DNA of 12,513 nt from Campylobacterales bacterium (GTDB taxonomy: Bacteria > Campylobacterota > Campylobacteria > Campylobacterales > QNZT01): assembly GCA_027055005.1 (NCBI GenBank), contig JALUNR010000066.1, positions 1 to 12,513 of the forward strand. Reading direction: 5' to 3'. The notes beneath the pieces were generated by a model that saw only the letters and a program-made list of their open reading frames with translations, was not told the DNA's origin and ran no database searches. Position numbers and translations under genes: made by a program. This document shows, in pieces, positions 8,010 through 12,513 of this stretch. Numbering within the stretch: position 1 is the first letter of the stretch; each line of letters opens with the position of its first letter.

Positions 8010-8305
8010 CAATTATCCTTTATTTGTGTATTATTAGCATCATCACTACTTGTTTTAGACTTTAACAACTCATCTAATTCATCCAAAACTGGATTATTGT
8101 TGTACATTTCTAAATCACTTTGATATTTTATTTTTTTAGCTTCTAAATCAGATATTTTATTATTTAGTTTTATCAGTTTTTTATCACTCTCTTTTATTAG
8201 TTTTTCTACTTCAGCTTTATCCCCACTATTAACACCATTTACTATATTTGAAGAACAGCCATAAAAAAAACTACTAACAACTACTAAAACAATAATTTTA
8301 AACAT
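8009..8305 (-). CDS. Small lipoprotein with coiled-coil segment
   Basis: This 98-residue protein begins with a lipoprotein signal peptide, MFKIIVLVVVSSFFYGC, with the lipidated Cys at 17. The remainder is hydrophilic: a GDKAEVEKLIKESDKK helix start, then a coiled-coil-like stretch to about 65, and a Ser/Asp/Asn-rich tail. I chose ATG 8305-8303 because TAGGAGG lies four bases before it (8316-8310); an in-frame ATG 60 bases upstream would put 20 residues ahead of the signal peptide and lacks a good ribosome site. It is the first gene of the unit under the promoter at 8337-8365 and overlaps the OmpA lipoprotein by one base, which suggests the two lipoproteins act together in the envelope. I do not recognise the family. 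Confidence 0.8.
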   Translation of the reverse strand: MFKIIVLVVVSSFFYGCSSNIVNGVNSGDKAEVEKLIKESDKKLIKLNNKISDLEAKKIKYQSDLEMYNNNPVLDELDELLKSKTSSDDANNTQIKDN

Positions 8306-8309
8306 AAAA

Positions 8310-8316
8310 CCTCCTA
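8310..8316 (-). promoter_or_regulatory. Strong ribosome binding site that sets the small lipoprotein start
   Basis: TAGGAGG on the minus strand, four bases before ATG 8305-8303. It is the best Shine-Dalgarno match in the window and rules for the internal ATG rather than the upstream one. Confidence 0.75.
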
Positions 8317-8336
8317 CCATTATGAACTTTTGATAG

Positions 8337-8365
8337 ATTGTATCATATTTCTTATTCAAATACAA
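8337..8365 (-). promoter_or_regulatory. Promoter for the lipoprotein-ompA-rrf2-flhA unit, with dyad over the -10
   Basis: On the minus strand TTGTAT (8365-8360) is followed by 17 bases and TACAAT (8342-8337). The -10 is preceded by TGA, giving an extended -10 (TG one base before the hexamer). The start point would be near 8330, about 25 bases before the ATG at 8305. A dyad TGATA-CAATC-TATCA (8345-8331) covers the -10 and is a possible operator. The promoter sits in the 69-base gap after the siroheme gene, the only sizeable gap in this part of the cluster. Confidence 0.55.
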
Positions 8366-8374
8366 AAAACAACT

Positions 8375-8947
8375 CTATGGCAAGTTAAAAAATTCTTTAG
8401 TTTTTTTTTCTAATAATTTCATTCTTTGCTTACCCTTTGGTAAATCTTGTCTAATTTTCTTCATTTGCTTAATAAACTGATTTAAATTTTTTGGTATAAC
8501 TTTTTTTAAAAATATTTTTAAATATTTACTAACTGCTGGACTAGCTCCATTTGTAGATATAGATATAATCAAATCACCATCTTTGATATATGAACCAAAT
8601 ATAAAATCACAATACTCAACACTATCTACCGAATTTACAAATATCCTAAAATCTCTTGATTCTTTATAAATATTTCTTTGAATATCTAAACTATCAACCG
8701 CAACTATTACAATATCAAACTTTTTAATATCGCCTTTTTTATAAGCCCTTAGCTCAAAATCAAGTTTATGTAACTCTATAACTTCTTGCATCGGAGTCTC
8801 TATTCCCAATGCAATAATTTTTATATTTTTTGTAAAATCTAAAAGTTTTTCTAACTTATTTAGTGCAATACTCCCACCACCAACAAGTAGAACTTTTTTA
8901 TTTTTCAAAGATAAAAAAGCAGGAAGATAACTATCTTGGCAATGCAT
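8375..8947 (-). CDS. Single-domain siroheme synthase: precorrin-2 dehydrogenase / sirohydrochlorin ferrochelatase (Met8/CysG-N type)
   Basis: The 190-residue protein corresponds to the N-terminal half of CysG, or to yeast Met8p. These enzymes oxidise precorrin-2 to sirohydrochlorin with NAD and then insert iron to give siroheme, the cofactor of sulphite and nitrite reductases. Seen directly: YLPAFLSLKNKKVLLVGGGS with the Rossmann glycine motif (23-28), NSVDSVEYCDFIFG (105-118) containing the catalytic-type Asp108, and DLIISISTNGASPAVSKYLK (125-144), all family-typical. No methyltransferase domain is fused, so uroporphyrinogen III methylation must be done elsewhere. I chose ATG 8947-8945; a TTG directly before it is possible. 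The gene overlaps the upstream FtsL-like gene by 17 bases and so follows it in one message. A run of nine A lies near the C-terminus. No match to a cobalamin-pathway variant can be excluded. Confidence 0.9.
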   Translation of the reverse strand: MHCQDSYLPAFLSLKNKKVLLVGGGSIALNKLEKLLDFTKNIKIIALGIETPMQEVIELHKLDFELRAYKKGDIKKFDIVIVAVDSLDIQRNIYKESRDFRIFVNSVDSVEYCDFIFGSYIKDGDLIISISTNGASPAVSKYLKIFLKKVIPKNLNQFIKQMKKIRQDLPKGKQRMKLLEKKTKEFFNLP

Positions 8948-9272
8948 CAACTACTTCAAATTTATATCTTTTTTGTTGTATTTTTCTTAAAATATCTTTT
9001 TTTTCAATTCTTAAATATTCCAACTCTTTTTCTATTTTATATAAAGAAATACTCTTTTTATATATTTGATTTGCTATATATATTTTAGGAATATACAAAA
9101 CTAGAACCATAAACATAGCTAAAATAGAATAAAGCAGATTTTTAAAAGAAAGATTTTTATCCTCTTCTAATGTAGTTTTATACTCATCAAGGAGTTTGCC
9201 CTTATCATCAGACAATTTAACAAAATCTAAAGACCCTAAGTTTAGAGCTTCTACTCCTTGGATTTTTGTCAA
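8931..9272 (-). CDS. ftsL: FtsL-like bitopic membrane protein downstream of rsmH
   Basis: The ORF of up to 113 residues has a cytoplasmic N-terminus, one membrane helix (about 46-66, LLYSILAMFMVLVLYIPKIY) and a periplasmic Lys/Glu/Leu coiled coil (about 70-102). This topology and size match FtsL, a divisome protein that pairs with FtsB and activates septal peptidoglycan synthesis. The position right after rsmH is the classic ftsL position in the division and cell-wall cluster. FtsL diverges fast, so sequence alone cannot prove it. The start is unsure: TTG at 9272 gives a 56-base overlap with rsmH and has GGGGAAGAAG before it, although those bases also encode rsmH residues; TTG at 9215 would give 94 residues but has no clear ribosome site. 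The end overlaps the siroheme gene by 17 bases. Confidence 0.65.
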   Translation of the reverse strand: MTKIQGVEALNLGSLDFVKLSDDKGKLLDEYKTTLEEDKNLSFKNLLYSILAMFMVLVLYIPKIYIANQIYKKSISLYKIEKELEYLRIEKKDILRKIQQKRYKFEVVDALPR

Positions 9273-10128
9273 CTTCTTCCCCCGTTGGTATTATTGGCTT
9301 TTTAGTAACAACTCTTCCTAGCGAATTATTATTACCACACTCACATCGCATTACCCCTTTTGGACAAATACAATTTTGACTCCACCTCTTAAAAAGACTT
9401 TTTACTATTTTGTCTTCAAGTGAATGAAAGGTTATTATAGCGACTAAAAGTTTAAAATTATTTAAATTTTTTAAGTTTTGTAATAAATTTTCTAATTCAT
9501 CTAACTCTTTGTTAACTTCTATTCGTATAGCTTGAAAAGGTAAAGTCGCAGGATGAAGTTTAGAAGAACCCATATTTTTAGCTATAAAAGTAGATAATTC
9601 TTTTGCACTTTCAAAAGGTTTTTTAAGCCTTTCTGAAACTATTAAGTTAGATAATTTTTTATAATATTTTACTTCCCCATACTCTTTAAAAATCCTTTCA
9701 AGTTCTATTTGTGGATAATGATTCACCACTTCATAAGCACTTAAATTTGCATCAGTATTCATTCGCATATCCAAAACAGGAGAATTAAAACCAAAACCTC
9801 TCTCACTTTTATCAAGTTGCAAAGATGAAACTCCAATATCAGCCAAAACACCCCTTAAATCATACTCTTTGATATCCTCAATAGCTTCAGAAAATCTTTT
9901 ATTTATAAATATAACTCTATTTTCATAAGGACTTAACCTCTTTTTAGAAAACTCTATCGCTTCTTTATCTTGATCTATGCAAATAAGTTTTATATTTGGA
10001 TTTGACTTTAAAATACCCTCACTATGACCACCATAACCAACAGTACAATCAATAACATATCCACCTTCAATATCTTTAAAAATATCTACAACTTCATCTA
10101 ACAAAACAGGTATATGAGGTATTTGCAA
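9217..10128 (-). CDS. rsmH: RsmH, 16S rRNA (cytosine-1402 N4)-methyltransferase
   Basis: RsmH (MraW) methylates N4 of C1402 in the decoding centre of 16S rRNA, using S-adenosylmethionine. The 303-residue protein has normal length. Diagnostic segments: HIPVLLDEVV at the N-terminus, the SAM-binding DCTVGYGGHS (27-36) and IDQDKEAIEF (51-60), VLADIGVSSLQLD (94-106), GFGFNSPVLDMRMN (111-124), HPATLPFQAIRIEVNKEL (192-209), FHSLEDKIVK (234-243), a Cys-rich CICPKGVMRCEC stretch, and the KNPRSRSSKLRVFR tail. The start is TTG at 10128-10126 with AAGGA about six bases before it; the next in-frame ATG would remove the conserved N-terminus. It heads the minus-strand cluster, diverges from the plus-strand operon, and is followed by the FtsL-like gene. 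Assignment is secure. Confidence 0.98.
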   Translation of the reverse strand: MQIPHIPVLLDEVVDIFKDIEGGYVIDCTVGYGGHSEGILKSNPNIKLICIDQDKEAIEFSKKRLSPYENRVIFINKRFSEAIEDIKEYDLRGVLADIGVSSLQLDKSERGFGFNSPVLDMRMNTDANLSAYEVVNHYPQIELERIFKEYGEVKYYKKLSNLIVSERLKKPFESAKELSTFIAKNMGSSKLHPATLPFQAIRIEVNKELDELENLLQNLKNLNNFKLLVAIITFHSLEDKIVKSLFKRWSQNCICPKGVMRCECGNNNSLGRVVTKKPIIPTGEEVDKNPRSRSSKLRVFRFC

Positions 10129-10151
10129 AATAAATCCTTTTTAGATAAAAT
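10123..10151 (+). promoter_or_regulatory. Promoter for the aldolase-like gene within the divergent gap
   Basis: On the plus strand TTGCAA (10123-10128) is followed by 17 bases and TAAAAT (10146-10151); the start point would be near 10158, about 25 bases before the TTG at 10183. The -35 box overlaps the rsmH start codon on the other strand, and the -10 lies inside the perfect inverted repeat at 10141-10160. A minus-strand promoter for rsmH must also exist nearby but no convincing pair of boxes stands out. Confidence 0.5.
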
Positions 10152-10160
10152 ATTATCTAA
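10141..10160. repeat. Perfect inverted repeat, 8-bp arms, in the rsmH/aldolase-like divergent promoter
   Basis: TTAGATAA, four bases (AATA), then TTATCTAA: a perfect 8+4+8 dyad. It overlaps the plus-strand -10 box and lies about 13 bases before the rsmH start. No T-run follows and there is little G+C, so it is unlikely to be a terminator; a binding site for a dimeric regulator is more plausible. In such AT-rich DNA a chance origin cannot be excluded. Confidence 0.6.
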
Positions 10161-10171
10161 CACAAACTTAC

Positions 10172-10178
10172 AAAGGGA
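10172..10178 (+). promoter_or_regulatory. Ribosome binding site that decides the aldolase-like start
   Basis: AAAGGGA lies four bases before TTG 10183-10185. The in-frame ATG at 10114 lies inside rsmH, upstream of the predicted transcription start, and has no comparable site, so TTG is preferred. Confidence 0.65.
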
Positions 10179-10182
10179 AAAA

Positions 10183-10743
10183 TTGCATAAGCAAATCACA
10201 AATGAACTTATAGAACTTTCACTTTCTATGTTTAGAAAAAACTTTTTGGGTATATTTCATGGTTCTATTTCATCAAAAATAGAAGATGATAAATTTATGA
10301 TAAACACAAAAGATGCAATATTTGATGAGTTAAAAGAGGATGATTTTATACTTTTAAATTTTCTTGAAGATTATAGATACAAAAATGCAAGCATAGATAG
10401 CTATATTCATAAAATGATTTATAAAAATATTAGTGATGCAAAATATATCTGTTATTCTATGCCACCAAATATTACATCTTACTCTTTAAATCATAATATT
10501 TTTAAACCTCAAGATTACTTTGGAAGTTTAAAATATTTAAATCTAAAGATATATAATCCAAAAGATTTCAACAATTGGTATGAAAGAGCTCCTTATGAAA
10601 TTTCTAAATATTTAAGTAATAAAAATGATTTGATGATTATCAAAGGATACGGTATTTATACATATAGCAGAGATATAAAACAGTTAGTTAAGAAAATAGC
10701 CATCATTGAAAATAGTGCAAAAATTTTAATGAATATAAAATAA
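10183..10743 (+). CDS. Degenerate class II aldolase/adducin-fold protein
   Basis: The 186-residue protein follows the class II aldolase (FucA/AraD/adducin) layout: SMFRKNFLGIFHGSISSKI (15-33) for the GNxS phosphate loop, DKFMINTKDAIFDELKEDDF (36-55) for the sheet and loop after it, SYIHKMIYKNISDAKYICYS (73-92) for the helix leading to the metal site, and KGYGIYTYSRDIKQLV (154-169) for the GHG turn and final helix with IENSAKIL. The zinc ligands are not kept: the usual HxH after the helix reads YSM or nearby residues, and the usual GHG His reads Tyr (GYG). So it is probably not a working aldolase or epimerase; a structural or binding role is possible. It starts at TTG 10183 on ribosome-site grounds. 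It is the first gene of a plus-strand run with the chaperone and ftsA, a neighbourhood I associate with Campylobacterota. Confidence 0.75.
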   Translation: MHKQITNELIELSLSMFRKNFLGIFHGSISSKIEDDKFMINTKDAIFDELKEDDFILLNFLEDYRYKNASIDSYIHKMIYKNISDAKYICYSMPPNITSYSLNHNIFKPQDYFGSLKYLNLKIYNPKDFNNWYERAPYEISKYLSNKNDLMIIKGYGIYTYSRDIKQLVKKIAIIENSAKILMNIK

Positions 10744-10809
10744 ATCTTAATATATTTTATTACTTTTTTATTAAAGTATTTAATAAATAAAACTTATTTT
10801 CATTTAACC

Positions 10810-10824
10810 TTTTTTTAATATAAT
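10810..10824 (+). promoter_or_regulatory. Campylobacterota-type -10 promoter for the chaperone-ftsA unit
   Basis: A perfect TATAAT (10819-10824) is preceded by a run of seven T (10810-10816); no good -35 box is present. A T-rich stretch just before the -10 in place of a -35 is the usual form of the main sigma promoter in Campylobacter and Helicobacter. The start would be near 10831, about 23 bases before the ATG at 10854. The 110-base gap (10744-10853) is otherwise AT-rich with no stable hairpin, so no terminator for the preceding gene is evident. Confidence 0.6.
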
Positions 10825-10853
10825 TCTTATTAAGACATATATTAAGGATTATT

Positions 10854-12320
10854 ATGATCACATGGATGCAGAAACACAAAAAATATCTTGTTATAACTAT
10901 CTGGATTAGTACTATCGCATTTGTGGGTGCTGGATTTGTGGGATGGGGAGCTTATGACTTTAGCAAATCAACAAGTGGTACTATTGCTAAAGTTGGTAAT
11001 ATTAAAGTTACAAACAAAGATTTACAAGAGAGATACTCTAAAATATTTAACTACTATAATCAAATGTTTGGAGGAAAATTAACGAAAGAGAAGGCAAAGG
11101 CTCTAAAACTTCAGGATATAGCATTAAACCAATTATTTAATGATACTCTTTTTTTAAACTATGCAAAAGATTTGGGAATCAGAGTATCACAAAAAGAAAC
11201 TTTAAAAGAAATAGCAAAAATTCCTGCTTTTAAGGTTAATGGTGTTTTTTCAGAAAGTAGATTTAACTCTATTTTACAATCTTTACAAACAACAACAAGT
11301 GATTTTCAAAAAAGTATATCAAATACAATCGCAATTCAAAAACTTTTTAAAGCACTTAACTTACCAAATACTTCTTTAGAAGAGAAAACTCTTTTTGCAT
11401 CTCTATACTTAGAAGATAAATTAAAAATAAAAGTTTTAGGAAGTGATAAGATTTCTATAAATCTTAATAATGATGAAATCAAAAAATACTGGGAAGAGCA
11501 TAAACAAAAATATAAAAGCCAAACAAAGTATTTAGTTGATATAGTTGAAATAAAAGCAAATACTCTTTCTCCAAAAGAAGAAGATATAAAATCTTTTTAT
11601 GAAAACAAAAAGTTTCTATTTAAAGATAAAGATGGAAAAATATTAAGTTTTGAAAAAGCAAAAAGTGAAGTAATAAAAAAAGTACAACAAAAATTAGCAA
11701 AAAAAGAGATTCTAAAAAAATATTTAAAATTTAAAAATAATAAAATCTCAGCAGAAAAATCCTTAAGTTTAACCGCAAATAGTTTAGTAATTCCTATGAA
11801 TAAAATCATAAAAGCTAAAATAGGTGAATACATAAGAGCAATAGAAACAAAAGACGGTTATGTTTGTGCTAAACTAAAAAACATAATCCAACCAAAAGAA
11901 TTAAGCTTTGAAGATGCTAAATCTTTTGCAAAAAATGATCTTGAATCAATAAAAAAAGAAGAAGCATTAAAAAAATTGGGTCAAAATAGTTTAAACAATT
12001 TTAGTGATGCAAAAGATATTGATTTTATAACAAGAGATGATGTAAAAAAACTAAACTTTTTATCAAAAGCAGAAGCAGTAGAATTTTTAAACTATTTATT
12101 TTCAAATCCAAAAAACAAAGGTTATTATCCATTTAGTGATAAAGTAGTCGTATATAAGATAACTAATCAAAAACTATTTGATAAATCTCTCTTTGAAAAA
12201 AACAAAGATAAGATAAAAAATGGCTTGGTAAATATAAAAACAAAAATTATTCAAGATGTATTAATAGAAAGGCTAAAACAAAAATATTCAATAAAAAAAT
12301 ACTATAAAACTAAAGGATAA
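10854..12320 (+). CDS. Membrane-anchored SurA-N/PpiD-like periplasmic chaperone
   Basis: The 488-residue protein has a short cytoplasmic start (MITWMQKHKKYLVITIWIST), one membrane helix (about 11-33) and a long periplasmic part, the topology of PpiD. Residues about 40-200 match the SurA N-terminal chaperone fold: GTIAKVGNIKVTNKDLQERY (42-61), LKLQDIALNQLFNDTLFLNY (84-103), LGIRVSQKETLKEIAKIPAF (107-126) and GVFSESRFNSILQ. The rest is Lys-rich and helical; I do not see a complete parvulin (PpiC) domain, so prolyl isomerase activity is doubtful and a chaperone-only role for outer-membrane or periplasmic proteins is more likely. ATG 10854 has AAGGA seven bases before it. It has its own -10 box and ends four bases before ftsA, so it is co-transcribed with that division gene. 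Confidence 0.85.
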   Translation: MITWMQKHKKYLVITIWISTIAFVGAGFVGWGAYDFSKSTSGTIAKVGNIKVTNKDLQERYSKIFNYYNQMFGGKLTKEKAKALKLQDIALNQLFNDTLFLNYAKDLGIRVSQKETLKEIAKIPAFKVNGVFSESRFNSILQSLQTTTSDFQKSISNTIAIQKLFKALNLPNTSLEEKTLFASLYLEDKLKIKVLGSDKISINLNNDEIKKYWEEHKQKYKSQTKYLVDIVEIKANTLSPKEEDIKSFYENKKFLFKDKDGKILSFEKAKSEVIKKVQQKLAKKEILKKYLKFKNNKISAEKSLSLTANSLVIPMNKIIKAKIGEYIRAIETKDGYVCAKLKNIIQPKELSFEDAKSFAKNDLESIKKEEALKKLGQNSLNNFSDAKDIDFITRDDVKKLNFLSKAEAVEFLNYLFSNPKNKGYYPFSDKVVVYKITNQKLFDKSLFEKNKDKIKNGLVNIKTKIIQDVLIERLKQKYSIKKYYKTKG

Positions 12321-12323
12321 AGG

Positions 12324-12513
12324 TTGGGTAAAATAATACTTGGTATAGATATAGGTTCTACCAAAATATGTGCAATTATAGCTCAGATAAGTGAAGAAAA
12401 CTTAAAAATACTTGGAGCTGGTATATCAAAAAGTAGTGGTATAAAAAAAGGTATCATTACAAATATTGAACAAGCAGCAAAAAGTATTAAAAGAGCCGTA
12501 AGCGATGCTAAAA
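12324..12513 (+). CDS. ftsA: FtsA, actin-like cell-division protein (5' end only)
   Basis: FtsA is the actin-family protein that tethers FtsZ polymers to the membrane and recruits later divisome proteins. Only 63 codons are in the window. The start reads MGKIILGIDIGSTKICAIIA: Asp9 and the GST of the phosphate-1 motif of the actin ATPase fold are visible, followed by GAGISKSSGIKKGIITNIEQ and AAKSIKRAVSDA, all typical of the FtsA N-terminus. The start is TTG at 12324-12326, with AAAGGATAAAGG directly before it and only three bases between the chaperone stop and this codon. ftsZ is expected after it but lies outside the window. Confidence 0.95.
   Translation, partial: MGKIILGIDIGSTKICAIIAQISEENLKILGAGISKSSGIKKGIITNIEQAAKSIKRAVSDAK

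Noticed and set aside
8228..8252. Ankyrin-like start in the small lipoprotein (NSGDKAEVEKLI)
   Set aside because: Only one partial motif, without the TPLH-type repeat core; the region reads better as the start of a coiled coil.
8306..8365. Longer lipoprotein start at the in-frame codon at 8365
   Set aside because: It would put 20 residues before an intact lipoprotein signal peptide, overlap the promoter, and ignore the strong TAGGAGG next to ATG 8305.
8398..8410. Nine-base A run near the end of the siroheme gene, and eight-base A runs in the motor genes, as phase-variation switches
   Set aside because: A tracts of this length are expected in such AT-rich DNA, the frames are all intact, and Campylobacterota phase variation mostly uses G/C tracts.
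10114..10182. Aldolase-like gene starting at ATG 10114 inside rsmH
   Set aside because: This ATG lies upstream of the predicted transcription start and has no ribosome site; AAAGGGA before TTG 10183 is much better, and family similarity begins after it.
10744..10853. Terminator or small RNA in the gap before the chaperone gene
   Set aside because: Very AT-rich with only weak inverted repeats such as TCTTA-T-TAAGA; nothing with a stable stem was seen. Only the -10 box is supported.

Overview
The window is a strongly AT-rich, densely packed bacterial chromosome segment with short intergenic gaps and no tRNA, rRNA, CRISPR or insertion sequence that I can see. Gene content and order point to the Campylobacterota (epsilon-proteobacteria), probably an Arcobacter- or Sulfurimonas-like free-living member. 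The signs are flhA beside a DHH-family nanoRNase-like gene, rsmH followed by a small FtsL-like protein, and a SurA-N-type chaperone directly upstream of ftsA. This placement is inference from synteny and base composition, not from a marker gene.

Left and centre (1 to about 10128) run on the minus strand, so read them right to left. The order is rsmH, an FtsL-like membrane protein, a single-domain siroheme-synthase dehydrogenase/ferrochelatase, a small lipoprotein, an OmpA-domain lipoprotein, an Rrf2 regulator, flhA, a DHH phosphoesterase, a MotA/TolQ-like channel protein, a MotB/OmpA-like partner, an unlisted 42-residue basic protein, and gatA, which runs off the left edge. Most genes overlap or sit within about 10 bases of each other. 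Two internal promoters can be read: one before the lipoproteins (lipoprotein-ompA-rrf2-flhA-DHH unit) and a near-consensus one before the MotA-like gene (motA-like-ompA-like-small ORF, possibly gatA).

The right end (10183 to 12513) runs on the plus strand: a degenerate class II aldolase/adducin-fold protein, a membrane-anchored SurA-N/PpiD-like chaperone with its own -10 box, and the beginning of ftsA. The two directions diverge from a 54-base gap holding a perfect 8-bp-arm inverted repeat over the plus-strand -10.

Functionally the window joins cell division (rsmH, FtsL-like, ftsA), envelope maintenance (two lipoproteins, periplasmic chaperone), flagellar export (flhA), small-RNA/nucleotide turnover (DHH), siroheme synthesis, and indirect aminoacylation of tRNA (gatA). 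The most interesting part is the two-gene ion-driven motor unit at 1345-3501 plus the small ORF at 1224-1352. Its channel subunit has a long helical cytoplasmic tail and its partner has a long periplasmic coiled coil before a peptidoglycan-binding domain. This architecture recalls the ZorA/ZorB pair of Zorya defence and flagellar stators, but there is no Zorya effector here. Start codons are also unusual: five or six genes (gatA, flhA, rsmH, the aldolase-like gene, ftsA, perhaps the FtsL-like gene) appear to start at TTG.
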